Assembly (NCBI GenBank): GCA_021083345.1
Contig: JAJGRE010000001.1
Span: forward strand, 1,302,001 to 1,366,000
Direction: 5' to 3'
Length of the DNA stretch: 64,000 bases
Source: Calditrichales bacterium MX18-03
Lineage (GTDB): Bacteria; Bacillota; Clostridia; Lutisporales; Lutisporaceae
Made by a program: the position numbers and the translations under genes. Position 1 is the stretch's first letter. Each line of letters starts with the position of its first letter. Positions 1-8,670 of the stretch are shown one piece after another. The notes under the pieces are model-generated. The model worked only from the letters and a program-made list of their open reading frames with translations. It was not told where the DNA came from and did not search any database.

Positions 1-1
1 C

Positions 2-571
2 TGTACGCCGCTGTCCATGGATATCATCACGGATGTAGCCCGGGTATTTGCTGCCATCATCGACAAAAAAAGCGCCTTTACCCATGAGCATTCCATCGGG
101 CTGACCAATTTGACGGAGCGGTTTGCCAGGCTTTACGGCTTTGATGAGAAAAAGTCCAGGGAGTTTAAGATTGCGGCATTGCTGCACGACCTGGGAAAGC
201 TGGCTATACCTAATGATATACTGGACAAGCCGGGGAAGCTTACCAAAGAAGAGTATATCATTATCAAGTCCCATACTTACTATACCAAGCTGATTTTGAG
301 CAAAATCGACGGCATGAAGGAAATAGCCGAGTGGGCTGCCAATCATCATGAGACCCTGAGAGGAACAGGCTATCCCGAAATGTTGGATGGGAGCAGGCTT
401 TCCCTGGAATCCCGGATCATGACTGTCTGCGATATCTACCAGGCACTGACCGAGAACAGGCCTTACCGGAGCGGACTCAGCCGGGACCGGGCGCTCCAGA
501 TCATCGAATCCATGCGGGACCGCGGCGATATAGATGCCGACATCATAAAAGATCTGAAAGATATTGTATAA
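2..571 (+). CDS. HD-GYP domain phosphodiesterase, C-terminal part (5' end outside window)
   Basis: The reading frame is open to the window edge, so the N-terminus is missing. The visible part is an HD-GYP domain: the HD pair in LLHDLGK, then NHHE and the GTGYP signature, with the late DIYQALTENRPYR stretch. HD-GYP proteins usually hydrolyse cyclic di-GMP (or cGAMP) with a di- or trinuclear metal centre. A sensor or receiver domain probably lies upstream. A strong hairpin terminator follows the stop at once, so this is the last gene of its unit. Family assignment is firm; the signal sensed cannot be seen. Confidence 0.9.
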   Translation, partial: CTPLSMDIITDVARVFAAIIDKKSAFTHEHSIGLTNLTERFARLYGFDEKKSREFKIAALLHDLGKLAIPNDILDKPGKLTKEEYIIIKSHTYYTKLILSKIDGMKEIAEWAANHHETLRGTGYPEMLDGSRLSLESRIMTVCDIYQALTENRPYRSGLSRDRALQIIESMRDRGDIDADIIKDLKDIV

Positions 572-575
572 AAAG

Positions 576-600
576 CGGCAGGTCAATAAAATACCTGCCG
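576..600. terminator. Bidirectional intrinsic terminator
   Basis: A perfect 8-bp stem (576-583 with 593-600) with a 9-nt loop separates the convergent HD-GYP and MocR genes. A-runs on the left and T-rich sequence on the right give U-tracts in both directions. Confidence 0.8.
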
Positions 601-604
601 TTAT

Positions 605-2026
605 TTATTCCTTCAATTTCAGCCGTTCCATCACTTCACCTATCACGGTAACGCCTGCTGTGATTCTTTCTATTGTCTCTCCGGCAAAGCTGAGCCTGAA
701 GTACCTTTCTCCCTCTTCCCCTTTTAGGAAGACAGTCCCAGGCGTAATCAGCACCCCTCTGGCTTTGCACCCTTCCGCCAATGCCGTTGCATAGACGCCT
801 TCAGGCAGCCTTATCCATAGGTTCAGACCACCGTAGGGCTGTTGAAAGCTGGCACCCCTTAAAGCTTTTTTTGCAATCCTTATGGTCTCAATATACCGGA
901 GGCTGTATTCCCGCTTCATGCTCTCGATATGCTTCTCCCAGAAGCTGCTTCTCAGATAGACCGACAAGACGCGCTGCATGAAACCGGAGGTGGAAATGTC
1001 CGTCATGTATTTGACACTCATGACACGCTCCCGGATATTATCCGGTATCACCAGATAACCCACACGCAAGCCCGGCATGAAAATCTTGGAGAAGCTCTTG
1101 ATGTATATGACCCTGTCCTCTCGGTCATAGGCTTTCAATGGCTTGATGCCGTCTTCCAAATAACTCAGTTCGCTGAGGTAGTCGTCCTCCAGCACCAGCA
1201 CATCGTATTTCCTGCACAGCAGAAGCAGATGCTTCCGTTTACGTTCGGAGTAAGTACAGCCTGTGGGATTCTGAAAGCTTGGCATGACATAAATGCACTT
1301 TGGCTTCATCAGCTTGAGCATTTTCTCCAGCGCTTTCACGTCCAGCCCATCAGCCATCAGGGGTATTTCCACAATTTTTGCACCTCTTGACTTGAAAGCA
1401 GCGACAGCACCATTATAGGTAGGGCTCTCAACAAACACATAATCCCCATTTGCAAGCAGGACTCTGGAAATGATATCAATACCCTGCTGTGCACCGGAAA
1501 TGATATAGATGTCTTCCAAATTCACCGTCATCTGCAGCTTCTGCATATAGGCGTGTATCGCTTCCCGCAGCGGACGGTAGCCCTTGCTTTCCAGATATAG
1601 GAATGCGTTGCCGCCGTCCCGCTCCAGCACTTCATTGACAACACGCTTGAAATCCGCAACTGGAAACAGCTTCGGATCCGGATTGGCTGTAGCAAGGTTG
1701 ATCAGCTCCCCGTCCTCCCCGGCAGCCAGTTCCGGCTCAAGCTCTTCCTCATCGCTGCTGGCATCCAGGTTTATTTTCTCTCTGAGCGGCATAACATAGC
1801 TGCCGCTTCCAACCTTTTTGTAGATCAGCTTGTTCTCTTCCAGCAGCTTATATGCATTCACCACTGTCACGCTGTTGACATCAAGCTGCGCCGCCAGCTG
1901 TCTGATGGGAGGCAGCTTTTCATCCTCCTGGATCAGTCCGTCTTGGATACAGTCTCTGAGCTGTTCATAAAGCTGAATATATAAGGGTGTTCCCCCATCC
2001 CTGAGCAACTTGATATCCGCCAGCAT
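605..2026 (-). CDS. MocR-type GntR/aminotransferase transcriptional regulator
   Basis: The N-terminus is a GntR winged helix (PLYIQLYEQLRDCI, LPPIRQLAAQLDVNSVTVVNAYKLLE). It is followed by a complete fold-type I aminotransferase domain with SFQNPTGCTYS, LEDDYLSE and the PLP-lysine motif SFSKIFMPGLRVGY near residue 315-320. Such MocR/PdxR proteins are regulators that bind PLP; some also keep aminotransferase activity. The ATG at 2026 has an AGGCAGG-like Shine-Dalgarno site; an ATG seven codons upstream (2047) is possible but has a weaker site. The gene is single, convergent with the HD-GYP gene, and has a palindrome over its own promoter that suggests autoregulation. Its target is unknown because no PLP-synthesis or GABA gene is adjacent. 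Confidence 0.88.
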   Translation of the reverse strand: MLADIKLLRDGGTPLYIQLYEQLRDCIQDGLIQEDEKLPPIRQLAAQLDVNSVTVVNAYKLLEENKLIYKKVGSGSYVMPLREKINLDASSDEEELEPELAAGEDGELINLATANPDPKLFPVADFKRVVNEVLERDGGNAFLYLESKGYRPLREAIHAYMQKLQMTVNLEDIYIISGAQQGIDIISRVLLANGDYVFVESPTYNGAVAAFKSRGAKIVEIPLMADGLDVKALEKMLKLMKPKCIYVMPSFQNPTGCTYSERKRKHLLLLCRKYDVLVLEDDYLSELSYLEDGIKPLKAYDREDRVIYIKSFSKIFMPGLRVGYLVIPDNIRERVMSVKYMTDISTSGFMQRVLSVYLRSSFWEKHIESMKREYSLRYIETIRIAKKALRGASFQQPYGGLNLWIRLPEGVYATALAEGCKARGVLITPGTVFLKGEEGERYFRLSFAGETIERITAGVTVIGEVMERLKLKE

Positions 2027-2056
2027 TAAAAAAACCTGCCTTTTCATTCTTCATTC

Positions 2057-2072
2057 ATTGTATCGATACAAT
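2057..2072. promoter_or_regulatory. 16-bp perfect palindrome over the MocR-gene promoter
   Basis: ATTGTATCGATACAAT is a perfect dyad. It starts inside the -10 element and covers the expected transcription start, the usual place for a repressor site. The nearest candidate ligand is the MocR protein itself. MocR sites are often direct repeats, so this assignment is inference. Confidence 0.55.
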
Positions 2073-2100
2073 TATAACATATTCTTTCGCCGCTCTGCAA
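2071..2100 (-). promoter_or_regulatory. Sigma-A-like promoter of the MocR gene
   Basis: On the minus strand TTGCAG (2095-2100) and TATAAT (2071-2076) are separated by 18 bp, 45 bp upstream of the chosen start codon. Confidence 0.6.
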
Positions 2101-2320
2101 GGAACCTGTTTCGTCACGAAAAATCCGTCTCACACCCTTATTATTTCTCCAATTTTTTCCGATAAATACGATAAGCGGAAAAAACGCAAAACAAAGGATT
2201 GTTTGCGTCCGCTGTTTTCTATGGATAACGCAGGCGTTATCCAAAAAACTTAGAAACTCTTGACCTGCAGATGTACCCATTACTTAGTGTTTCTTAGTTT
2301 TAAGCAAGGAGGTGCAACCA

Positions 2321-3367
2321 ATGAAAATCGCAAGCTCTGCAATTGCGATGGAAAGCCGCCACACCCAGATTGAGCTGCATTACAGGAATGAAAGCATGCA
2401 GTTCTGGGTGGGGGAAGAACCAAACCCCGAAGGCACCGGAATGCCTCAGGATACCCTGGCTATTTCGGATGCCGCCAAGGAAATGCAGGAGAAGCTGAGC
2501 AAAGCCACAGGGACCGAAAAGGAGTGTTGTCTGGATGATGCACTCAGCGAGAAGGACAAGACCAAGCTCAGGCTTTTGGAAATGCTGTGCGAGCAATTCC
2601 TTGGAAAAAAGATCAAGTTCCATTTGCCCAAAAAGATCAAACTGGATCCCGGGATGGACGGGCTTAACCTGTCGGTTGGCATCCCGGCACAGCGGGCAGG
2701 CTGGGGACTGATCTACAAAAGGCAGGAGCTCCGGTATGAAAGCGAAAGGGTTGATTTCAACGCTCAAGGCATTGTCACAACCGCAGACGGCAGGGAGATC
2801 CGACTGGATCTGCAGCTTGGCATGAGCCGTGAGTTCATCTCGCAGACGGACCTGCAAATCCGCGCAGGAGACGCCGTAAAAATCGACCCGCTGGTTATCA
2901 ATTTCAACGCACCGGCTGCCCGGCTGACCGATGCAAAATTCAGCTTCGACCTTGATCTTGACGGCAAGCCGGAGCAGATTTCCTTCCTGGAGACCGGAAG
3001 CGGATTCCTGTCGCTGGATCTGAACCAGGACGGCAAAATCAACGACGGCAGTGAGCTCTTCGGACCCCAAAGCGGCAATGGCTTTGATGACCTGGCGCAG
3101 TATGACCAGGACCAAAACGGCTGGCTGGATGAAAACGATGCTGTATATGACAAGCTCCGGATCTGGACCAAGGATGAAGCAGGGAATGATTACCTGTATG
3201 CTTTGGGGCAGAAAGGTATCGGCGCCATTTATCTGGGCAGTGCAGCCACAGCGTTCAGTCTGAACGGCAGCGGTAACAGTCAAAACGGCATGCTTCAGCG
3301 CACCGGCCTCTTCCTCAGAGAAAGCGGCAGTGCAGGAACAGTACAACATGTGGATTTCGTGATTTAA
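2321..3367 (+). CDS. Hypothetical protein with C-terminal calcium-loop (EF-hand/VCBS-like) region
   Basis: The protein has 348 residues from the ATG at 2321, preceded by AAGGAGG at 2306-2312; a GTG at 2312 overlaps that site and is unlikely. There is no signal peptide or membrane segment. Residues 1-200 are unrecognised and amphipathic. The last third carries Asp-rich loops of dockerin/EF-hand type (DLDLDGKPEQ, DLNQDGKINDGSE, YDQDQNGWLDENDAVYD), as in large calcium-binding adhesins and RTX-like proteins, where they bind calcium. The SELFGPQSGNGFDDLAQYD pattern is common in bacterial proteins of unknown function. A long antisense frame over the same bases has no such features. Function unknown. 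Confidence 0.8.
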   Translation: MKIASSAIAMESRHTQIELHYRNESMQFWVGEEPNPEGTGMPQDTLAISDAAKEMQEKLSKATGTEKECCLDDALSEKDKTKLRLLEMLCEQFLGKKIKFHLPKKIKLDPGMDGLNLSVGIPAQRAGWGLIYKRQELRYESERVDFNAQGIVTTADGREIRLDLQLGMSREFISQTDLQIRAGDAVKIDPLVINFNAPAARLTDAKFSFDLDLDGKPEQISFLETGSGFLSLDLNQDGKINDGSELFGPQSGNGFDDLAQYDQDQNGWLDENDAVYDKLRIWTKDEAGNDYLYALGQKGIGAIYLGSAATAFSLNGSGNSQNGMLQRTGLFLRESGSAGTVQHVDFVI

Positions 3368-3368
3368 A

Positions 3369-3395
3369 AAAGGTAGGATTTGCAATCCTACCTTT
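3369..3395. terminator. Bidirectional intrinsic terminator
   Basis: A 12-bp perfect stem with a 3-nt loop is followed on the plus strand by a T-run after CGG and flanked by A-rich sequence on the left. The stop codon of the minus-strand lipoprotein gene (3388-3390) lies inside the right arm. Confidence 0.85.
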
Positions 3396-4374
3396 CGGTT
3401 TTTTCTACCGGTTGCAGCTTCGTCCCGTCGGTCTTGATCCGATACAACCGGTTGGAGGCCATCTCATTGATGAAAAAGATCCAATCATCGGAAATATTCA
3501 GGAACTTGGCACTTTCATAATTCAGAATGCTCTTTTCCTTTCCATCTTTTCTGATCCTGTAGATGCGGTTTCCGCTAAACCCGTTGCAGTAATAGATCCA
3601 TTCCCCGGATGTATTGAGATATTGGGCTTCATCCACGCCGTATACCAGCTTTTCCGTTCCGTCGGTCTTGATTCTGTAAATCTTATTTCCATCCAGCTCA
3701 TGGCAGTAATAAATCCATTCGCCTTCAACATTGATATAGGTTGCGGGATCCTTTGCCAGAAGCGTTCTTTCCGTGCCGTCGGGCTTGATCTTGTACAGCC
3801 TTTTCTTATCTGTCCCGTTACTGTAGTATATCCAGTCTCCTTCCACATTGATATAGGAGCAGAAATCGTCATTGAGCTTTTCCCGCATGGTACCGTCGGT
3901 TCGGATGCGGTATAGCTTTCTATCGTCTGATCCATTACTGTAATAGATCCATTCTCCTTTGAGATGCACGAAGCTTGCCGAATCGTCACTCAACTTGACC
4001 CTGCCGGTGCCGTCGGTCTTGATCTTGTACAGCCGTCCGCTTTCCGAAGGATTGATATTGCTATAATAGATCCAATCCCCTGCCACGTTCAGGAACATGG
4101 ACCTGTCATCGTTGACCTTGGTCTTTTCCTGGCCGCTCACCGTCATTTTATAAATGCTGACATTGTCGGCACCGTTGCAGTAATAAATCCATCCGCCCTG
4201 CTGCGCTGTAATACCGCCGTTGGATATATTGCCGCCCGTATTGCCGTATAAATTGCCCGGCGTTTTGGGAGCCGGCTTTTCTCCACCATCCGTTTTGTTC
4301 TGCAGCCTTGTACAACCGGAGAGTGTTAAGGCCAGCAAGCAGAGCAGCAATATGCCTTTATACCGGATTTTCAT
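3388..4374 (-). CDS. DUF5050-type repeat lipoprotein
   Basis: The 328-residue protein starts with a lipoprotein signal peptide (MKIRYKGILLL, lipobox LSGC, acylated Cys at about 21). Seven tandem units of about 40 residues follow, each beginning WIYY or WIFF and containing a (L/I)Y(K/R)I(K/R)TDGT turn. This is the DUF5050/beta-propeller-like pattern of clostridial surface lipoproteins; seven units would close a seven-bladed propeller. The ATG at 4374 has AAGGTG upstream; a TTG five codons earlier sits on a purine run and is less likely. It should be exposed on the outer face of the membrane. No enzymatic residues are evident; ligand unknown. Confidence 0.85.
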   Translation of the reverse strand: MKIRYKGILLLCLLALTLSGCTRLQNKTDGGEKPAPKTPGNLYGNTGGNISNGGITAQQGGWIYYCNGADNVSIYKMTVSGQEKTKVNDDRSMFLNVAGDWIYYSNINPSESGRLYKIKTDGTGRVKLSDDSASFVHLKGEWIYYSNGSDDRKLYRIRTDGTMREKLNDDFCSYINVEGDWIYYSNGTDKKRLYKIKPDGTERTLLAKDPATYINVEGEWIYYCHELDGNKIYRIKTDGTEKLVYGVDEAQYLNTSGEWIYYCNGFSGNRIYRIRKDGKEKSILNYESAKFLNISDDWIFFINEMASNRLYRIKTDGTKLQPVEKTER

Positions 4375-4467
4375 GCCTTTCACCTTCAACTTCCTTCATT
4401 CAGACTGGTTGTAATATCACTATCTCTCTTAATATTCAACATGAAAGTCATAATTCCTCCACAAATC

Positions 4468-4496
4468 TTGTTTTGCGTGCCATGAATACGTATAAT
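4468..4496 (+). promoter_or_regulatory. Sigma-A promoter of the CCA-adding enzyme gene
   Basis: TTGTTT (4468-4473), a 17-bp spacer and TATAAT (4491-4496) lie about 135 bp upstream of the start codon and give a leader of roughly 130 nt. Confidence 0.65.
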
Positions 4497-4631
4497 GTAA
4501 TTTAAGAATATACGACAATAAAGCATTGGCTTGATGGAAACACTAGTACTACGGAATTTCAACCGGCGATAACATATAGAATCAGTGTTGAAAGAGTACT
4601 GGAGGATAAGCTGCCGGAAGGGGGAAGACAG

Positions 4632-5984
4632 GTGGTCACAGAAAGTCAAATCAAAATCCCGCAGGATGTTCATTCCTTGATTGAGATTCTCAATGTCCAC
4701 GGCTTCGAGGCCTATACAGTGGGCGGCTGCGTCCGGGACAGCCTTCTGGGCAGGGTTCCGGAGGATTGGGATATTGCTACCAATGCCAAGCCCGAAGCTG
4801 TCAAAGGCCTGTTTGATAAAACCGTGGATACGGGAATCCGGCACGGTACTGTGACAGTCCTTTTTAAGGATGCAAGCTATGAGATCACCACATACCGGAT
4901 CGACGGTGAGTATACCGACAGCCGGCATCCTCAATGGGTCCTGTATACCGATTCACTGGAGTCTGACTTGTCCCGAAGGGATTTTACCATAAATGCTATG
5001 GCTTATCATCCTTCCCTGGGCTTGGTCGATCCTTTCCATGGACGCCTGGCTCTGGATAAGCAAATGATAGCAGCTGTCGGGAATCCTGGTTCCCGTTTTC
5101 AGGAGGATGCACTGCGCATGCTGCGTGCTGTCCGCTTTTCGGCACAGCTGGGTTTTGATATAGAAACAAAGACCTTCCAGGCTATCCGTAACAACAGTGA
5201 AGGCATTCGGCAGATAAGCTGCGAAAGAGTCCGTGACGAGCTGACCAAACTCTTGCTTTCCCCCAATCCCATGAAATGGACGCTGCTCCGTGATGCCGGA
5301 ATCCTGCATCACATTATGCCCGAGTTTGACGCTTGCTATGAAACGCCGCAAAACCATCCTTATCATGTCCATGACGTAGCTTTTCATACCTTGTATGCCG
5401 TCAGCCAGGTGGAAAAAGATCGTATCCTCTGCTGGGCAATGCTGCTGCACGATATCGGCAAGCCCACCGTCAGGACCACCGACCGGCACCAGATAGACCA
5501 TTTTTATAATCACCAGGCTCACAGCGTCATGCTGGCCAGGAATATCCTTAAGCGGCTGCGTTTTGATGCCAAGTCCATGGAAAAAATATGCCGCCTTATC
5601 AAGCACCACGATCTGCGGATCAAACCGGAGCTCAGATCGGTGAAGAAAGCCGTCATTTATGCCGGAGACGATATCTTCCTGGATTTATTAAAAATCATGG
5701 AGGCTGACATGAAGGCACAAAACCCCAGATTCCTTCATGAGAGACTGGATTCCCTCATGCAGATCAGAAAGCTATATGCACAAATAAAGCACGAAGGCCA
5801 CTGTCTCAGCATCAAAGACCTCGCTTTGAACGGCGATGATCTCCTAAGGCTTGGCGTCAAGCCGGGCAAGGCCGTGGGAAAAATGCTGGATGAGCTCCTG
5901 AAAGCGGTGTTGGAAAATCCCGAGTTAAACAACAGCGCGGCTCTTTCAGCATTGGTACACAAACAGAATTGGAGTAAAGCGTAA
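4632..5984 (+). CDS. cca: CCA tRNA nucleotidyltransferase with HD domain
   Basis: This class II nucleotidyltransferase adds or repairs the 3' CCA of tRNAs in the cytoplasm. The head has GGCVRD followed by the catalytic pair in EDWDIAT (Asp45 and Asp47), then SRRDFTINAMAYHP and EDALRMLRAVRF, which shape the nucleotide-selecting neck. An HD motif, LLHDIGKPTVR, follows near residue 272; in some homologues this adds phosphatase or phosphodiesterase activity. The length of 450 residues is usual for clostridial forms. The GTG start at 4632 follows an AAGGGGGAAG site. The last codons form one arm of a hairpin shared with the convergent glycosyltransferase gene. Confidence 0.93.
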   Translation: MVTESQIKIPQDVHSLIEILNVHGFEAYTVGGCVRDSLLGRVPEDWDIATNAKPEAVKGLFDKTVDTGIRHGTVTVLFKDASYEITTYRIDGEYTDSRHPQWVLYTDSLESDLSRRDFTINAMAYHPSLGLVDPFHGRLALDKQMIAAVGNPGSRFQEDALRMLRAVRFSAQLGFDIETKTFQAIRNNSEGIRQISCERVRDELTKLLLSPNPMKWTLLRDAGILHHIMPEFDACYETPQNHPYHVHDVAFHTLYAVSQVEKDRILCWAMLLHDIGKPTVRTTDRHQIDHFYNHQAHSVMLARNILKRLRFDAKSMEKICRLIKHHDLRIKPELRSVKKAVIYAGDDIFLDLLKIMEADMKAQNPRFLHERLDSLMQIRKLYAQIKHEGHCLSIKDLALNGDDLLRLGVKPGKAVGKMLDELLKAVLENPELNNSAALSALVHKQNWSKA

Positions 5985-6000
5985 GCTTTACTCCAATTCT
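5965..6000. terminator. Hairpin shared by the 3' ends of cca and the GT2 gene
   Basis: A perfect 16-bp stem (5965-5980 with 5985-6000) has a 4-nt loop. The cca stop codon is in the loop and the stop of the opposing gene is in the right arm. No long T-run follows on either side, so it may act mainly by protecting 3' ends. Confidence 0.65.
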
Positions 6001-7235
6001 TGTATGGATACCTTTCGGGTATGCAGCGTATGGCTCCACTCCTTATTCTTCATCATCACGATTCCCTGAAGGGATATGGGAATCCAGGTCAGACAATAAA
6101 GAATATACGTCGGATAATATAAAAAGAGCTTGTAAGTCAATTTTTTATCGTAATAAAGACTTAATGGAATCATCAGGAACTGCGTGATGCCATAAAGCTG
6201 AAAAAACATAGGTGCTACCTTGGCAGAGATGATATACATGTCTCCATCCATATAGGTCGCATTGATTAGCGGTATGCAGAGCATCACGGCACCCAGCAGA
6301 ATCACATAGGGCTGTGTTGTATAGACAGCGCAGTCGATCAGAGCTAGGTTGCGCTCTTTGATGCCTTTTATAAAGAGCTTCCAGAAATACCTGGCGTTCA
6401 CGTCAGCAAAGCCTTGCATCCATCTTCTTCTCTGATTCCATGATTGCCCCAACGTCAGGGGCTTTTCGTCATATACCACGGCTTCATGAGCCCAGCCAAC
6501 CTTTATCCCATTCAGCATCAGCTTCATGGTGAACTCCAGGTCCTCCACCAGGCAGGTTGCCTGCCAGCCGATCTGCTTCAGCACTTGTACGTCAACGCAG
6601 AAGCCGGTTCCGCCGATCTCGCAGCTCATACCCAGATAAGACCTGGCGCACTGGAAAAGCCGGTTGGCCGACCAGAAAGCAATGGAGTAGCTGGCTGTGA
6701 TCCAGGAATCATTGGGGTTCTTGCTGTCGATGTAGCCCTGCAGCACCTTGCTGCCGTCACAGAGCTTGTTGTTCATTTCCTTCAGAAAATTACGGGAAAC
6801 CAGGTTGTCTGCATCAAAAATCACAGCTGCATCATACTCTGAGTCTTCCCCATAAAGAACCTGCTCAAATGCCCATTGAAGTGCAAAGCCCTTGCCCCTC
6901 TTCTTGCTGTCGTAGCGCTCCAGCACACTGGCCCCGGCGTTCCGGGCAATCTCTGCCGTTTGGTCGCTGCAATTGTCCGCAATGACATATATATCATAGG
7001 AATCCTTTGGATAATTCACTTCCTTCAGGTTTTCCACGATGTTTTCAATCACAATCTGCTCGTTATGAGCCGGAATAAAAATGGCAAACCGTTTTAACGG
7101 CAGGTAGTTGCGTACCTTTTTCCCATATAGCTTTTCTGCCAGCCCATAAACAGACGTTGCGAAATAGAACAGACCAAATGAAAAGAATAAAACCTGTAAA
7201 ATGACAAATAGGATGTTGATCATATCTTTTAGCAT
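5988..7235 (-). CDS. Membrane GT2-family glycosyltransferase (processive-synthase type)
   Basis: An N-terminal membrane segment precedes a GT-A domain (FIPAHNEQ, VIADNCSDQT, the DAD metal-binding triad, EDLEFT). The QRRRWMQG motif typical of processive synthases such as cellulose, hyaluronan and poly-N-acetylglucosamine synthases follows, then about four C-terminal membrane helices. It should transfer sugar from a nucleotide-sugar at the cytoplasmic face and may extrude the product. The ATG at 7235 has a GGGGG site six bases upstream; in-frame starts at 7253 (ATG) and 7262 (GTG) lack a good site. It stands alone, so product and sugar are unknown. Confidence 0.85.
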   Translation of the reverse strand: MLKDMINILFVILQVLFFSFGLFYFATSVYGLAEKLYGKKVRNYLPLKRFAIFIPAHNEQIVIENIVENLKEVNYPKDSYDIYVIADNCSDQTAEIARNAGASVLERYDSKKRGKGFALQWAFEQVLYGEDSEYDAAVIFDADNLVSRNFLKEMNNKLCDGSKVLQGYIDSKNPNDSWITASYSIAFWSANRLFQCARSYLGMSCEIGGTGFCVDVQVLKQIGWQATCLVEDLEFTMKLMLNGIKVGWAHEAVVYDEKPLTLGQSWNQRRRWMQGFADVNARYFWKLFIKGIKERNLALIDCAVYTTQPYVILLGAVMLCIPLINATYMDGDMYIISAKVAPMFFQLYGITQFLMIPLSLYYDKKLTYKLFLYYPTYILYCLTWIPISLQGIVMMKNKEWSHTLHTRKVSIQELE

Positions 7236-7431
7236 ACTATGCCCCCAGTGCATTTTTTTCACACATATACCATCATAACACTTTTGTTCTCATTGATAAA
7301 TCCGGTCAAACCATTCCATTCTCCTGTGTCTCTTACTCTCGCCATGAATTTCGCCATTAACTTGCTGTCTTGCATTAAAGCTCATTATTGTTCACTATTG
7401 CTTCAGCTTACTCCTATTATTCCTCAAAACA

Positions 7432-7815
7432 TCAGTTATTACCCTGCAATAGTGCAATGGCTTTGGAGCTGAGATAGGTGATATGGTTCTGGGGCATGGC
7501 AAATTCCTTCTCCACGAAGGCTTTTCCATCAGCGTCCCTGTCCAGCCACACCATATAATAAATTAGATAATCCTCCTTCAGGGTGCTCATCCTGTTGTAG
7601 ACCATGTCCGGGCTTCTTCCAAGGCAGTCGGAAATAGCCATAATGATATCGTTCATCATGGAAGGTATTTTGCTCAGGGAAACCACAATCTCACCCTCTG
7701 TGGCTGTTATGACGATAATACAGTTATTGTCATTGTTCTTGATTGTAACAACGGTCTTTTTTATAATCGCTTCCGTCAGCGCATCCAGAATTATTCTATG
7801 AAATTCATTTTCCAT
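7432..7815 (-). CDS. Hypothetical protein, 127 aa
   Basis: I do not recognise this protein. It is soluble with mixed alpha/beta character, no Cys pattern and no signal peptide. The ATG at 7815 has AAGGTG upstream; a GTG three codons earlier overlaps that site. It begins 30 bp after the stop of the upstream CPBP protease gene on the same strand, so the two are probably co-transcribed. Confidence 0.6.
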   Translation of the reverse strand: MENEFHRIILDALTEAIIKKTVVTIKNNDNNCIIVITATEGEIVVSLSKIPSMMNDIIMAISDCLGRSPDMVYNRMSTLKEDYLIYYMVWLDRDADGKAFVEKEFAMPQNHITYLSSKAIALLQGNN

Positions 7816-7845
7816 ATAGCACACACCTTTATCAGAAGTTGTGAA

Positions 7846-8550
7846 TCAAATTAAGAGCAGTGCCGTTACCAGGTTCGAAATCCCGTGAGCGGCAACAGCC
7901 CCATAATAGCCGTATCTTTCATAAATATAAGCGCAGAAAAGACCTAAACCAAAGAAGGTCGGGACACCACCGATATTATAGTGCAGCAGGGTAAAAAGAG
8001 CAGCTGAAATGACTGCGGCCGACAAGGCAGGCATCCGCGGCAGCAGCAGCCTGTCGTAGATGAAATACCTGAAGACATATTCCTCAACGACTGGGGCTAA
8101 TACTACAGCCAACATAAAAAGGACAGTCTTGTAAAAAAGCTCGCTTTGCATAAACTCACTGACAATTTCCTGAGGTTTGGGATCAATGGCAAGCATTCTT
8201 TCCAGCAGCAGCCTGTAGCCCTCATTCACAATACCTACAGCTGCTTTGAAGAGCAGGGAAAAAAGAGCAACCGGCAGCAGCGACGATTTGTCAAAAGTCC
8301 AGATATTGATTTCCCGAAGTCCTGTATAGGGCATCTCTTCCCTCCTGTGAATCCGGCTGATCAGAACCAATACGCCGATGAAGGGCGCAAGCTCGTAGGC
8401 ATAATAAGCTGAGGCCCAATAGGCAGCGGCAAAGGCAACCCTGATGAAAATGCCTGAATTTTGCAGGATGCGCCTGTCCAATGTCCAGTAGATAGGTACA
8501 TTGATCAGTAAAAATGTAAATAGGTATAGGAACACCTCATACCAAAACAT
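7846..8550 (-). CDS. CPBP-family intramembrane metalloprotease
   Basis: This membrane protein of 234 residues has about six to seven hydrophobic segments. It carries the CPBP (Abi/CAAX-protease) motifs in order: EEYVFR (EExxxR), FTLLH (FxxxH) and HGISN, which supply the glutamate and histidines of the intramembrane metal site. Bacterial members act as proteases or maturation factors for small peptides. A GGGGGTC site precedes the ATG. The downstream partner of 127 residues gives no clue to substrate. Confidence 0.85.
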   Translation of the reverse strand: MFWYEVFLYLFTFLLINVPIYWTLDRRILQNSGIFIRVAFAAAYWASAYYAYELAPFIGVLVLISRIHRREEMPYTGLREINIWTFDKSSLLPVALFSLLFKAAVGIVNEGYRLLLERMLAIDPKPQEIVSEFMQSELFYKTVLFMLAVVLAPVVEEYVFRYFIYDRLLLPRMPALSAAVISAALFTLLHYNIGGVPTFFGLGLFCAYIYERYGYYGAVAAHGISNLVTALLLI

Positions 8551-8670
8551 GTCTGACCCCCATTTCCGCCATGCCGATTATCTCTCTGTCACACCATGGC
8601 CGAACCTCACAATACCCATATTAAAAAACGGATGATACAGCAGCACTTCACTTGCCGTATATCCGTAACT

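Noticed and set aside
2044-2280. 78-codon minus-strand frame upstream of the MocR gene
   Set aside because: It covers the promoter and operator of the MocR gene and shows no protein-like pattern.
2300-3385. Long minus-strand open frame antisense to the calcium-loop protein gene
   Set aside because: It has no ribosome site or recognisable domain, while the plus strand has an ideal Shine-Dalgarno site and calcium-loop motifs.
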